From assembly GCF_946480385.1 (NCBI RefSeq), contig NZ_CAMLJP010000016.1, forward strand, positions 4,639 to 68,638: a DNA stretch of 64,000 nucleotides. Direction: 5' to 3'. Both the position numbers and the translations under genes were made by a program. Each line of letters opens with the position of its first letter. The first letter of the stretch is position 1. The notes under the pieces were generated by a model. That model was not told the origin of the DNA and did no database searches. It was given only the letters and a program-made list of their open reading frames with translations. This DNA is from an uncultured Azospirillum sp. (lineage in GTDB: Bacteria > Pseudomonadota > Alphaproteobacteria > Azospirillales > Azospirillaceae). This document shows positions 34,555-44,386 of this stretch, one piece after another.

Positions 34555-36180
34555 TCAAACGAACCCTTCATAGACCACCTCGGTCATCATCCCCGTGGCC
34601 ATGTGCAGCAGGTTGTGGCAGTGCAGCGGCCAGCGGCCGGGGTTGTCGGCATCGAAGGCGACGGTCACGCTGGCCATCATCGGCACCAGGACAGTGTCGC
34701 GCACCGCACCCGCCACCGGCCGGCCGTCGATCGCCACCACCTGGAAATGATGGCCGTGCAGGTGCATGGGATGCGCCATCATCGACGCATTCTCGAAGGT
34801 CAGCTCCACCCGCTGGCCTTGGCGGACCAGCAGCGGCCGGTGCTGGCCGAAGGTTCTACCGTCCAGGCTCCAGACATAGGGCATCATCGAGCCGGTCAGC
34901 TGCATCCGCCGCGTCTGGTCGGCCGCCCGCGCCGCCAGCGGCGTCACTGCAACCAGTTGGCGCTCCAGCGACAGGTCAAGCGCGTCGGTTTCCCCCTGCC
35001 CGGTGTCCGCGACCTTCTCCACAGCCGCACCGGGGGTGGCGAGGATGATGCCGGTGCGCTGCACCGCCCCTTCCCGCAGAGCCAGGATCGGGAAGGCGCC
35101 GCCGTCGGCCGGCAGGGTCAGGCGGATGTCGAGCCGCTGCCCCATCGACAGGCCGAAGCGGTTGCCCGCCACCGGTTGCACAGGATTGCCGTCGGCGGCG
35201 ATCACCTGCCCGCTCAGCCGCCCAAGGTCGAGATGGAAGGCGGTGGAGGTGGCACCGTTGATGACGCGCAGCCGCACCCGCCCGCCCCGCTCCACCCGAA
35301 CCACCTGCGGATCGGCAAGGGTGCGGTCATTGGCGAGATAGGCGTCGTAATCGATGTCGTTCAGGTCCATCGCCATGCCGCCGGACATGCCGATCATGTC
35401 ATGGCCGTTGGCCTGGGGCGTGGAACTGTGCCCCATGGCGCCGTGGTCCATCTGGCCATGGTTCATCTGGCCCGGACTCATTTGGTCCTGGCTCATCTGG
35501 CCGTGATTCACGGCGCCATGATCCATGGAACCCTGGCTCATGGCCCCCTGCCCTATGCCGGCGGCGCCATGCCCGCCATGGGCCACCCCGCCGGATGCCC
35601 CGCCCAGCGATGCCAGAAGCTCGGCCGGGTCGCGGAAGGTAAAGTCGTGCAGCAGGATGACCACCTCCTGCTCGTCAGCGCGGAGATCCTCGTCGCTGCG
35701 GACCACCAGCGGAGCGGCCATCAGCAGCTGTTCCTGCATCCCGTGGTGGGAGTGCATCCAGTGGGTGCCGGTGCGCGGCGCGAAGTCGTAGCGCACGGTC
35801 AGGCCGTCGCGGATCAGCGGCCGGTTCATGTCGGCGACGCCGTCCTGGACATAGGGCGGGGTCTGGCCGTGCCAGTGGATGATGGTGTCCTCCCCGGCCC
35901 TGTTCGCGAGGTCGACCAGGAAGCGCCGGCCAGGATCGAGGGTCAGCCCGTGCGTGCCGTCGGGCTGGCGGATGCCGAATACGCCGGCGGCCTTGCCGTT
36001 CACCTCCAGGGTGCGGCGCTCGACGGTCAGGCGGACGGCGTCACCGGGAGTTGGGCCGGCGCCCGGGCCGACGGCAGAACCAGCAGCCAGGACGGAGCGG
36101 GAAAAGGCGGGCAGCAGGGCGGCACAGCCGCCGGCCACCGCCGTGGACAGCAGACGGCGGCGGGAAAGCGCAAGAGTCAT
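34555..36180 (-). CDS. copA: CopA-type multicopper oxidase (copper resistance)
   Basis: A 541-residue periplasmic multicopper oxidase of the CopA/PcoA group. The N-terminus SRRRLLSTAVAGG is a Tat signal. Copper sites read IIHWHGQTPP, THWMHSHHGMQEQ, HPMHLHGHHFQV and the C-terminal HCHNLLHMATGMM. Between the second and third cupredoxin domains is a Met/His-rich insert built from about eight five-residue units (MxHG-like), a likely Cu(I) reservoir. The ATG at 36180 has GGAG at 6 nt. It follows a small His/Met/Cys exported protein gene by 70 nt. No copB or cop regulator is present. Confidence 0.92.
   Translation of the reverse strand: MTLALSRRRLLSTAVAGGCAALLPAFSRSVLAAGSAVGPGAGPTPGDAVRLTVERRTLEVNGKAAGVFGIRQPDGTHGLTLDPGRRFLVDLANRAGEDTIIHWHGQTPPYVQDGVADMNRPLIRDGLTVRYDFAPRTGTHWMHSHHGMQEQLLMAAPLVVRSDEDLRADEQEVVILLHDFTFRDPAELLASLGGASGGVAHGGHGAAGIGQGAMSQGSMDHGAVNHGQMSQDQMSPGQMNHGQMDHGAMGHSSTPQANGHDMIGMSGGMAMDLNDIDYDAYLANDRTLADPQVVRVERGGRVRLRVINGATSTAFHLDLGRLSGQVIAADGNPVQPVAGNRFGLSMGQRLDIRLTLPADGGAFPILALREGAVQRTGIILATPGAAVEKVADTGQGETDALDLSLERQLVAVTPLAARAADQTRRMQLTGSMMPYVWSLDGRTFGQHRPLLVRQGQRVELTFENASMMAHPMHLHGHHFQVVAIDGRPVAGAVRDTVLVPMMASVTVAFDADNPGRWPLHCHNLLHMATGMMTEVVYEGFV
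35431..35555 (-). repeat. 15-bp repeat array encoding Met/His pentapeptides in copA
   Basis: About eight imperfect 15-bp units encode runs such as SQGSM, DHGAV, NHGQM, SPGQM, NHGQM and DHGAM. Periodicity is exact while sequence varies. The array is the part of copA most likely to vary in copy number among strains. Confidence 0.85.
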
Positions 36181-36250
36181 GACGGACTCCGGATGATCTG
36201 GAGAGTTGGGACGGAGGACGGCACCGCTCAGGGTCAGCGGCGCATTGGCT

Positions 36251-36652
36251 TCATCCCAGCCGGGGCGGCGGCAGATCGGGGCGCAGGCCCAGCCCCTCGC
36301 GCAGCGGCCCGGCGGCCCAGCCCAACTTGGGCCCCGCCGATCCGCGCGGCGACGCCAACTCGGCACCCGGCAACCCGACCGGCACGGCGGCGCAGGCCAT
36401 CCCGGCGCAGCAGGGCTGCACCGCATGGTAGGGCCGGCCCGGCGCCTGCCGGCCATGGTCGAATCTGTTGGCGTCCATCGTGTGCGACGTGCCGTGCGAC
36501 ATGGCATGAGGCGCGACGGCAGCCGGTGAACCCGGCCGCTCATGCGGGCACGCGGCGGTGGCGACACCCGACCACAGCAACAGGCCGAGCATCACGAGGA
36601 CCATCGCCCCCGCGACACCACCCAGCCTCCGCATCCAGTCGGCGACGCGCAT
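36251..36652 (-). CDS. Small exported His/Met/Cys-rich protein upstream of copA
   Basis: A 133-residue protein with an N-terminal span or signal (VAGAMVLVMLGLLLWSGVAT), then a His/Met stretch (PHAMSHGTSHTMD) and a Cys-rich segment (AVQPCCAGMACAA), and a Pro-rich end. The metal-ligand content and position 70 nt before copA suggest a periplasmic copper-binding or copper-sensing accessory. The ATG at 36652 is chosen for the signal peptide; the frame is open to 36751. Family not certain; it may be a divergent DUF2946-like protein. Confidence 0.6.
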   Translation of the reverse strand: MRVADWMRRLGGVAGAMVLVMLGLLLWSGVATAACPHERPGSPAAVAPHAMSHGTSHTMDANRFDHGRQAPGRPYHAVQPCCAGMACAAVPVGLPGAELASPRGSAGPKLGWAAGPLREGLGLRPDLPPPRLG

Positions 36653-36775
36653 CGGCACCGCACCGCTCCCGCTTGTTTTCAGCCTTTTCAGATAGGCCCG
36701 AGGGCCGAGCCGGTCAACCGCCCCCGACCGCCGGACAGGCCCGATACCCATTCAGTGCTAGGCGTTTTCCCGAGC

Positions 36776-37048
36776 ATGGAACTGCAACACACCGCCCCTA
36801 TATTGGCGCTCACCCGAAACCAGCCCGAACTCTTCCAGATGTCCGCCTCCGCCCGTCCGGCCACCGTCCTGCACACCGCGACCCGCCAGCTCCATTGCGC
36901 CTGCTGCGGCCGTCCCTTCGTCCGTCCGTCCGCGCGGGGACCGGCGCCGCTCTATTGCTCGGTGGATTGCCAGAAGCAGATGCGGGTCCGCACGCGGGTG
37001 TGGAGCCAGCGCGACGACGCGCCGTTCGGCCTGCGCCGCGCCATTTAG
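36776..37048 (+). CDS. Small CxxC-containing protein, possible zinc ribbon
   Basis: A frame of 90 codons with LHCACCGRPF and LYCSVDCQKQMRVRTRVW, giving C-x2-C...C-x3-C, a plausible zinc-binding unit with a basic end. Start ATG 36776 or 36839; neither has a good ribosome binding site. It lies divergent from the copper genes and convergent with pbpC, 3 nt from its stop. Function unknown. Confidence 0.55.
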   Translation: MELQHTAPILALTRNQPELFQMSASARPATVLHTATRQLHCACCGRPFVRPSARGPAPLYCSVDCQKQMRVRTRVWSQRDDAPFGLRRAI

Positions 37049-37051
37049 AGT

Positions 37052-39136
37052 TCAGCGAATCTCGACGGTCGCGCTGTCGCTGCGGCCGTCGGCGTCCAGC
37101 ACGGTCACCCGCACCACCCCCGGCCCCGCCGGCCGCCACAGCACCTCGCGCGCGATGGGCAACTGGGCGATGCGCCGGCCGTCGATCAGCCAGGACAGCG
37201 GACGCCGGCCGCCGCTGGCGGTCAGGGTCATCGGCTCCCCTCTGCCGTCCGGCCCCAGCGCCTCCAACACCATGTCGCTGACCGGGAAGGTCAGGCGCAG
37301 GCGGTCGGTCTGGCGGGATCCGGCCAACTCCACCTCGCCCGGACGCAGGCGCCGCAGCAGTTCCGGCGGCGCGTCGTTGCGCACCGGCCCGGCGGGGCGA
37401 CCACGCTCGGCCGGCAGCCGGTCGAACACCTCGAACAGCAGCGGGGCGGCGGTGTTGCGGCCGTAATGGTCGGGGCTTGGCGTGCCGTCCGGCCGGCCGA
37501 CCCACACACCCACCGTATAGCGCCCGGTGACGCCGAAGGCCCAGGCGTCGCGAAAGCCATAGCTGGTGCCGGTCTTCAGCGCCACCGGACCGCTGCCGCG
37601 CAGTTCCTGCGCCTGCACCACCCCCGGCGGCGGCGGGGAGCCTTCCAGGATCGCCCGCACCTGCTGCGCCGCGGTGGCCGACAACAGCCGCTGCTCCGAC
37701 CCGTCCTGCTGCTCCATCAAGGTGCGCAGCGGCGCCACCATCCCGTCGCGCGCCAGCCCGCTATAGAGAGTCGTCATGTCCCACAGGCTGATCGACGCCC
37801 CGCCCAGCGCGACAGGCAGCCCCGGCAGCGCCGTTCCGCTGGGCAGCACCAGCCGGGCTCCTGCCTTGCGCAGCGCCTCGGCGAAGCGCAGCGGGCCGAC
37901 GCGGTCGAGCACCAGCACCGCCGGCACGTTCAGCGAGCGCTGCAACGCCTCCATCACCGTCAGGTCGCCGGTGAAGCTGCGGTCAAAGTTGCGCGGCGCC
38001 CAGTCGCCGAAGCGGGTGGACACGTCGGCGATCTGGGTCAGCGGGTGGATGATGCCGTCGTCGAAGCCCAGCCCATAGATGAAGGGCTTCAGCGCCGATC
38101 CCGGCGAACGCACCGCCCGCACCATGTCGATCGGCCCCTGCCGGGTCTCGTCCAGCGCGTCAGGACTGCCGAGATAGGCCAGGACCGAACGGTCGCGGTT
38201 GTCCACCACCAGCACCGCCAGCCCGGCCTGCGGGTTCAGCGTCTCCGCCGCCCGGCGGGCCATCGCCTCGACGGCGTGCTGCAGCGTGCCGTCGATGGTG
38301 GTGGCGATCACCGGTCGGTGGGGATCGGCGTTGCGCAGCCGATCGGCCAGATGCGGGGCCGAGGCCGGCAGGGACAGGCGTGCCGAGGGCACCGGCAGGG
38401 TCTTCGCCTCCGCCACCGCCTTGGGCGGCAGCGCGCCGGCTTCGGCCACCCGGTCCAGCACCTTATCGCGCGCCGCCTGCGCCCGCTCCGGATAGCGGTC
38501 GGGCCGCAGGCGCGAGGGCGATTGCGGCAGCGAGACCAGCAGCGCCGCCTCCGCCGCGTCCAACTCCACCGGCGCCTTGCCCAGCAGCATCAGCGAGGCG
38601 GCGCGAATCCCCTCGATGTTGCCGCCATAGGGGGCGAGCGTCAGGTACATGCCGAGGATGTCGCGCTTGCTGAAGCGCCATTCCAGCTGCGCCGCCCGCG
38701 CCGCCTCGATCAGCTTGGCGCCGAAGGTGCGCGGGCGCGGCTCCAGCAGGCGGGCAACCTGCATGGTGAGGGTGGAGGCGCCGGAGACCACCCTCCCCGC
38801 CCCCAGATTCTGCGCAGCCGCCCGCAGCACCGCCAATGGGTCGACGCCGGCATGGCTTTCGAAGCGCCGGTCCTCATAGGCCAGCAGAAGCTCAACGAAC
38901 AGCGGCGACACGTCATCCACCGTCGCCGGCAGCCGCCACGCCCCGGCCGCGTTGGTGAAGATGCGCAGCGGCTGGCCCTTGCGGTCGGTGACCGTCACCG
39001 ACAGGTCGGCCAGCCGGTCCAGCGGCGGCGGGAACAGCCGGTCGAGCGCCAGCGCCGTCCCCATCAGGGCGGCGACGCCTGCCGCAGCAAGCGCCGACCG
39101 CCGCACCCAGACCTTACGCATCCAAACCCGCGCCAA
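37052..39136 (-). CDS. pbpC: Penicillin-binding protein 1C
   Basis: A 694-residue bifunctional class A PBP. After an N-terminal span (8-31) comes the glycosyltransferase domain (ayEDRRFESHAGVD, GASTLTMQVARLLEP), then the transpeptidase with S347 in SPGSALKP, the SLN-like SLN motif in LQRSLNVPAV and K521-T-G in LKTGTSYGFRDAW. The BiPBP C-terminal domain ends the protein. The start is TTG at 39136, 3 nt after the alpha-2-macroglobulin stop, with GGAG at 6 nt; the first ATG is five codons further. Pairing of PbpC with a bacterial alpha-2-macroglobulin is widespread and is thought to join cell-wall repair with protease defence. Confidence 0.93.
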   Translation of the reverse strand: MARVWMRKVWVRRSALAAAGVAALMGTALALDRLFPPPLDRLADLSVTVTDRKGQPLRIFTNAAGAWRLPATVDDVSPLFVELLLAYEDRRFESHAGVDPLAVLRAAAQNLGAGRVVSGASTLTMQVARLLEPRPRTFGAKLIEAARAAQLEWRFSKRDILGMYLTLAPYGGNIEGIRAASLMLLGKAPVELDAAEAALLVSLPQSPSRLRPDRYPERAQAARDKVLDRVAEAGALPPKAVAEAKTLPVPSARLSLPASAPHLADRLRNADPHRPVIATTIDGTLQHAVEAMARRAAETLNPQAGLAVLVVDNRDRSVLAYLGSPDALDETRQGPIDMVRAVRSPGSALKPFIYGLGFDDGIIHPLTQIADVSTRFGDWAPRNFDRSFTGDLTVMEALQRSLNVPAVLVLDRVGPLRFAEALRKAGARLVLPSGTALPGLPVALGGASISLWDMTTLYSGLARDGMVAPLRTLMEQQDGSEQRLLSATAAQQVRAILEGSPPPPGVVQAQELRGSGPVALKTGTSYGFRDAWAFGVTGRYTVGVWVGRPDGTPSPDHYGRNTAAPLLFEVFDRLPAERGRPAGPVRNDAPPELLRRLRPGEVELAGSRQTDRLRLTFPVSDMVLEALGPDGRGEPMTLTASGGRRPLSWLIDGRRIAQLPIAREVLWRPAGPGVVRVTVLDADGRSDSATVEIR

Positions 39137-39139
39137 TCG

Positions 39140-42100
39140 TCACTCCGCCGGATGGACCGTGATCCGCCCGGTGGTCTGGCGGGCGAAGAAGCGCGGCTTG
39201 TACATGTCCTCCACCGTGGCGCCCGGCAGTTCATAGGTGCCGGGGGTGATGGCGCGGACGATGAAGGCCAGCTTGAAGGTCTGCTGGTCCTCCGTCAGGT
39301 CCACCGCGGCGACATAGCGGTCGTCACGCGCCTCGGTCGTGCGGGTGTAGCTGAGGTCGCCCAGCCACTGCATCTCCTCCGGCGTGCCGCCGCCCAGCTT
39401 GGCGTTCTCGATCTCCCAGCCGGCGGGCAGCGCGTGGGTGACCATACCCTGGTGGAACAGCTTGGTGTTGGCCTCGCCCTCCAGCACAACGACGAAGACG
39501 TCGTTCTGCTTGATGGTGTCGAGGTTCAGCGGCTCGCCCCTGCGGGTGAAGAAGTAGCGCTTGATGCGCAGCCCCTCGCGCGCCGCCGGCTGTGGCGCCA
39601 CCGGCACGCCGGACAGCGACACCGCCTGCCACACCGCCGCCTTGCCGGCGTTGGCGACCGGGATGCCGGCCTTCAGCTGGGCCAGCGTCGGGGTCAGATC
39701 GACCCGCGCGCCGTCCTTCTTCGCACCGCCCAGCGTCACCTCGACCTTCGCCGGCGCGCCGCGCAGCAGGGCGTCGGCGGCCAGGACCGACCACGCCTTC
39801 TCCTGCGTGTTGGTGCGGCCGGCGGCGGTGGCGGAAGCCGGAAGCCGGTCGATCAGCGCCGGGATGCGGTTGCCGGCCATGTCGACCTCGGTCATCAGCG
39901 CCACCAGCGCCGCGGCGTCGCGGACGGTGGAGCCGTAATCGACATGCCACTCCTCGCGCGCCAGATGGGCGACGGCGCTGTCGAAGGCGCTGGCCGCCCG
40001 CTCCTTGTCGCCCATGCGGGCGAGCGCCGCGCCTAGCTGCCCCTTGGCGAGCGGCGTCGGCAGCTTCTCCAGCGCGGTGTCGTGCAGGTAGCGCGCCGGC
40101 CCCGGCAGCGACACGCCGGCCAGCGCCAGCGTGTGCAGGGCATAGGCGCGCACCGCCAGTTCCTCCGGCTCGTTCGCGCTGGCGATGGCGCGCTGGCGCA
40201 GCCAGGTCAGCGCATCGGTCAGCGGCTTGTCCGGTACCGCCTCCCCCTTCTGCTTGGCGCGGACCAGGAACTCGGTGGCGTAGGCGCTCAGCCAGCCGTC
40301 GGCCTCGTCATGGGCGCCCCACAGGCCGAAGGCGCCGTCGAAGCGCTGCTTGTCGAGCGTGCGGGAGATCGCCTGCTGGACGCGCGCCTCCAGGCCGTCG
40401 TCCGGCTTGCGGTCCTTGCCCAGCGCCAGTTCGACGTCGCGCACCACCAGCAGCGGCAGGGCGCGGCTGACCGTCTGCTCCAGGCAGCCGAACGGATAGC
40501 GGTCGAGCGCCCGCAGGATGCCGCCGACATCGAAGGGCGGCGCGGTGGTGAAGCTGGCCGACCAGCTGGTGGTCCCCGGCAGATAGGTCGCAAGCTCCGC
40601 CCCGTCGAAGCGGACGCTCTCGCCCGGCGCGATCTGGCGGGTCAGGAACTGGGTCTCGACCGAGCGGGCCGGGCGGACGGTGATGCCGTAGTCGTGGTTC
40701 AGCGCCAGGTTTTCCGGCCCCTTCACCGCCACGGCGACATGGCCGATGCCGGCGGCGACGCCCTTCAGCGGCACGACCAGCGTCTTGCGCTCGCCCTTCG
40801 CCAGCGGGACGGAGAGAGTGCTGCCCTCCACTGACACCGCGTCCTGCGCGGTCACCGCCACCTCGTAGGTGCCGGCCGCCGCCTCCACATTGTGCAGCGA
40901 CAGGGTCACGCGGCTGTCGTCACCGGGGGCGAGGAAGCGCGGCAGGATGGCGTCGGCCACCAGCGGATCGCGCACCGTCACCGGCCCGGCGGCCGAGCCG
41001 ACCCGGCCGCGGCTGTAGGCAACCGCCATCAGCCGAAGCTCACCGTTGAAGTCGGGCACGTCGAAGCCGATGCGGGCGGTGCCGTCGGCACCGAGCTTCA
41101 CCGGCCCGTGGAACAGCGAGACCACGGTGAAGGGCACCACAGGCAGACCGGCGCCGCTGGAATCGCCGCCCTGGCGCATGGCGCCATAGGGGCCGTCGAG
41201 CGGGTCGATCAGCCGGCCGTAATCGTCGCGGATGTCGAGGCCGAGCCGGCGCTTTCCGAAATAATGCTTCTCCGGCTGCGGGCTGGCGAAGTCGGTCAGG
41301 CGCAGGATGCCCTCGTCCACCGCGGCCAGCGTGACATAGGTGTCCTCCATCGACCCGCCATCGGCGGCGGCGACCTTCACCCCGACCTCCAGCCGGCCGC
41401 GCGGACGCATCACCTGCGGCGCGTCGAGCGTGACGGTCATCGTACGCACCGACGGATCGACACCGACCCAGGCGACGCCCATGGCGCGCACCGGCTGGCG
41501 TTCCCGCCCCTTGACCGGCGGACGGTAGGCGGTGGCGGTGACATAGGCGCCGGGACCCCAGGCGGCATCGACCGGGATTTCCACCGTCGCGCCCTCGGCC
41601 GGGATCGACAGGGTGCGGACGTCGAAGATGCGGTCGGTCGCCACCGTCACCAGCAGCTCGCCGGCGAAGGGCGGCGCGATGCGGATGCGGGCGGTCTCGC
41701 CCGGCTTGTAGGACTGCCTGTCGGTTGAGACCTCCAGCTTGTCGGGGATGTCGGCGCTGTCGTCGCCGCTCGCCCAGCCGGAATAGAAGCGGTAGGAGCT
41801 GGCGACGCCGACCGCCTTGTCCGTCACCTCCAGCCGGTAGCGGCCGAAGTCGCGCTTGCCGAGCGCCACCTGCGCCGGCTTGTCGGCGCCGACATCGACG
41901 GTGCCGGAGGCCAGCGGCACGTCGCGCACCGAGGCGTTGTAGCTGTAGCGGCCATCGCGGCGGTACCAGACGAAGGAAACCCGCTCCTCCACCAGTTCCC
42001 ACTTGACGCCGGGCTTGGCGATGGCGCTGCCGTCCGGCGCCACGGCGACGAGGTCAAAGGCGGCATCGCCCCCCTCGCCGACGCGCCCGTCGGAGAAGCG

Positions 42101-44356
42101 CGGGCGCAGGCCCAGCGCATAGGTCTTGGGCCGCACCGGGACCGAGACGGACTTCTTGACCGGACGCCCGCCCGGCTCCGACAGGGTGACGCGGATGTCG
42201 GCGCGCAGCGGCTTGCTGGTGTCCGGCACCTCCGGCAGCGTCACGGCGATGTGCGAGACGCCCTGCTCGTCGGTGGTCGGGAACTCCAGCGGGTCGAGCC
42301 GCTCGGTCGGATTGTCCTGCACCCGGCCGAAGCGATAGTCCTTGAAGGCGGGATAGGGCATCGGGTCGGGCTTCAGCGCCACCTCGGCGGTGCCGTCCAG
42401 CCCGGCGGCCGGCGGGCCATAGAGGAAGCGGCCCTGCGCCGTCACCTCGAAGGGCTGGTTCGGCACCAGGATCGGCGCGCTGGCGGTCAGGTCGAGCGCC
42501 AGCTTGACCGGCACGAAATCCTCGACCTGGAACGACCCGCGGCCGATCGGCTCGCCCTTCGGGTCGCCATAGACCAGCACCTCCCAGCCGCCGAGCGGCG
42601 CGGTGCGGGTCAGGCTCAGCGGCAGGAAGAAGCCGCCGGCCCCCTGCCCCTTGAGGGCGCCGCTGTAATATTCGGTGCCGCTGGGGCGCAGGACCTTCAC
42701 CGTCAGCGGGAAGTCGCTCACCGCCTCCGTCTTGTCGTCGCGCAGCAGGATCGACAGGTTGACCGTCTCGCCCTGGCGGTAGACGCCGCGGTCGGCATAG
42801 ACGAAGGCGTCCATCGGCCCCGGCGCCGGGCGCCCGCCGACCCCGCGGTCGCTGAGGTCGAAGGCGGCGCCGGTCAGGTCCTGCATGGCGAAGTCGGTGC
42901 CGAGATAGGCCATCACCATCTCGGGCGCGTTGCCGCCGGTCTTCAGCAGGCCGGGCGCGAAACGGGCGCGGCCGAACTCGTCGGTCTTCACGCGCGCCAG
43001 CTCGCTGTTGTTGCGGGCGACCAGCGCGACCTCGACGCCCGGCAACGGCTTGGCAGTGCCGAAGGAGCGGGCGAAGACGGTCAGCCCGTCGGCGCCACGG
43101 AAGCTGGTCAGGCCGATGTCGGACAGCAGGACCCACTGGGTCGCCAGGGATTCCCAGCGGTCGCTCTCTTCCACGTCGTGCGGGCGGGCGGTGACGACAT
43201 AGAGGCCGGCCTTGGGATCGTCGCCCACCGCCTGCCGGAAGGGGATCGCGGCGGTGGTGTCGCGGTTGCGCTCGCCCTTCACATCCAGCGTGCCGGTCCA
43301 GACCAACTCGCCATTGTCCTGGACCAGCCGGTCGGCGGTATAGCCGGTCAGCTCGCTGAACAGGCTGGCGTCATATTTGTTGGAGACCAGCGCCCGGTCT
43401 GCGATGCGGTAGACCGACACGTCCAGCTTGTCGGTGTTGACGCTGATCACCGGGATGCCGTCGGCGCCCTTGCGCGGCAGGATGTAGGCGGAACCGCGGA
43501 AGGCCGCCATCGACGGCCGGTCGGGCACGCGCACGCGCTGGGTCTCGTCGGCCTTCAGCACCACGCCGTCCTCGCCGGGCAGACCCTGGCGCAGGGTGAC
43601 GGTGTAGCCGTTGCCGTGGCTGACGCCGCGCAGGCACAGGCTGTTGTCACGCGCCTCGATGGCGGTCTTGGTCGCCGGCTCCACCCGGACATAATCGTCG
43701 AAGCGGACGCCCTGCTTGCCACTCAGCCGGTCGTTGAACTGGAAGCAGACGCGCGGGCTGCTGCCCTCCGCATTCACGGTGACGCCGGTCAGCGCCAGCC
43801 CGGCCTTGCGGCGCATGGCGACGAAGCGCTCCTCCAGCTTCGGCGCGCGGGCGTCGAGCGTCGCCGTGTCCAGCTTCGGCGCCAGCTCGCGAATCGCATT
43901 CAGCACCTTCACCGCCTCGTCCGGCTTGCCGAACGCCTCGTCCATCAGGGTGGCGATGCGCCAGAGGATGGCGACCCGCTCCTCGTCCTTCGGGTTGAAC
44001 TGGCCGGCCATCACGGCGCTCTGCAGTGCGCGGTCCTTGTTGGGCGGGGATGCCGCCATCCAGGCGGCGCTCAGTTCCAGCCAGACCGACGGCGAGCCGC
44101 CGCCCTGGGTGATGGTCTTCTCATAGGCATGGATAGCGCCGGCCATGTCCTTGCGGTCGCGGGCGGCATGGGCCTGCTTCAGCAGGTCGGCGATCACCTG
44201 CGGCTTGGGCTGCGGCGGCGATTTCAGCAGCAGCCCGTTGGCATAGGCGGTGGCGTCCGACAGCGCCCCCGGCGGCGTGTAATCGGCGCGGACCGATCCG
44301 GCCGCAAAAACCATCACCACCAGAACCCAAAGCAGCGTCAGCAGCCGTGCCATCAT
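39140..44356 (-). CDS. Bacterial alpha-2-macroglobulin (YfhM-like) with thioester
   Basis: A 1738-residue periplasmic protease trap. The N-terminus MMARLLTLLWVLVVMVFAAG is a signal peptide. The middle shows many macroglobulin-like beta domains, e.g. DAFVYADRGVYRQGETVNLS, and the thioester motif GCLEQ with C1291, so the trap should form a covalent bond with an attacking protease. The thioester-containing helical domain (about 1270-1540) is followed by a receptor-like end domain. It is not visibly a lipoprotein, as no lipobox Cys follows the signal; family members are often lipoproteins. pbpC follows directly. An inverted repeat lies 31 nt upstream of the start. Confidence 0.92.
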   Translation of the reverse strand: MMARLLTLLWVLVVMVFAAGSVRADYTPPGALSDATAYANGLLLKSPPQPKPQVIADLLKQAHAARDRKDMAGAIHAYEKTITQGGGSPSVWLELSAAWMAASPPNKDRALQSAVMAGQFNPKDEERVAILWRIATLMDEAFGKPDEAVKVLNAIRELAPKLDTATLDARAPKLEERFVAMRRKAGLALTGVTVNAEGSSPRVCFQFNDRLSGKQGVRFDDYVRVEPATKTAIEARDNSLCLRGVSHGNGYTVTLRQGLPGEDGVVLKADETQRVRVPDRPSMAAFRGSAYILPRKGADGIPVISVNTDKLDVSVYRIADRALVSNKYDASLFSELTGYTADRLVQDNGELVWTGTLDVKGERNRDTTAAIPFRQAVGDDPKAGLYVVTARPHDVEESDRWESLATQWVLLSDIGLTSFRGADGLTVFARSFGTAKPLPGVEVALVARNNSELARVKTDEFGRARFAPGLLKTGGNAPEMVMAYLGTDFAMQDLTGAAFDLSDRGVGGRPAPGPMDAFVYADRGVYRQGETVNLSILLRDDKTEAVSDFPLTVKVLRPSGTEYYSGALKGQGAGGFFLPLSLTRTAPLGGWEVLVYGDPKGEPIGRGSFQVEDFVPVKLALDLTASAPILVPNQPFEVTAQGRFLYGPPAAGLDGTAEVALKPDPMPYPAFKDYRFGRVQDNPTERLDPLEFPTTDEQGVSHIAVTLPEVPDTSKPLRADIRVTLSEPGGRPVKKSVSVPVRPKTYALGLRPRFSDGRVGEGGDAAFDLVAVAPDGSAIAKPGVKWELVEERVSFVWYRRDGRYSYNASVRDVPLASGTVDVGADKPAQVALGKRDFGRYRLEVTDKAVGVASSYRFYSGWASGDDSADIPDKLEVSTDRQSYKPGETARIRIAPPFAGELLVTVATDRIFDVRTLSIPAEGATVEIPVDAAWGPGAYVTATAYRPPVKGRERQPVRAMGVAWVGVDPSVRTMTVTLDAPQVMRPRGRLEVGVKVAAADGGSMEDTYVTLAAVDEGILRLTDFASPQPEKHYFGKRRLGLDIRDDYGRLIDPLDGPYGAMRQGGDSSGAGLPVVPFTVVSLFHGPVKLGADGTARIGFDVPDFNGELRLMAVAYSRGRVGSAAGPVTVRDPLVADAILPRFLAPGDDSRVTLSLHNVEAAAGTYEVAVTAQDAVSVEGSTLSVPLAKGERKTLVVPLKGVAAGIGHVAVAVKGPENLALNHDYGITVRPARSVETQFLTRQIAPGESVRFDGAELATYLPGTTSWSASFTTAPPFDVGGILRALDRYPFGCLEQTVSRALPLLVVRDVELALGKDRKPDDGLEARVQQAISRTLDKQRFDGAFGLWGAHDEADGWLSAYATEFLVRAKQKGEAVPDKPLTDALTWLRQRAIASANEPEELAVRAYALHTLALAGVSLPGPARYLHDTALEKLPTPLAKGQLGAALARMGDKERAASAFDSAVAHLAREEWHVDYGSTVRDAAALVALMTEVDMAGNRIPALIDRLPASATAAGRTNTQEKAWSVLAADALLRGAPAKVEVTLGGAKKDGARVDLTPTLAQLKAGIPVANAGKAAVWQAVSLSGVPVAPQPAAREGLRIKRYFFTRRGEPLNLDTIKQNDVFVVVLEGEANTKLFHQGMVTHALPAGWEIENAKLGGGTPEEMQWLGDLSYTRTTEARDDRYVAAVDLTEDQQTFKLAFIVRAITPGTYELPGATVEDMYKPRFFARQTTGRITVHPAE

Positions 44357-44386
44357 GTCGCCTTACAAGCGGAAGCGGGAATGCCT

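Noticed and set aside
35431..35555. Periodic repeat considered as a CRISPR or satellite array
   Set aside because: The 15-bp units lie in frame inside copA, vary in sequence and have no spacers; they encode Met/His pentapeptides.
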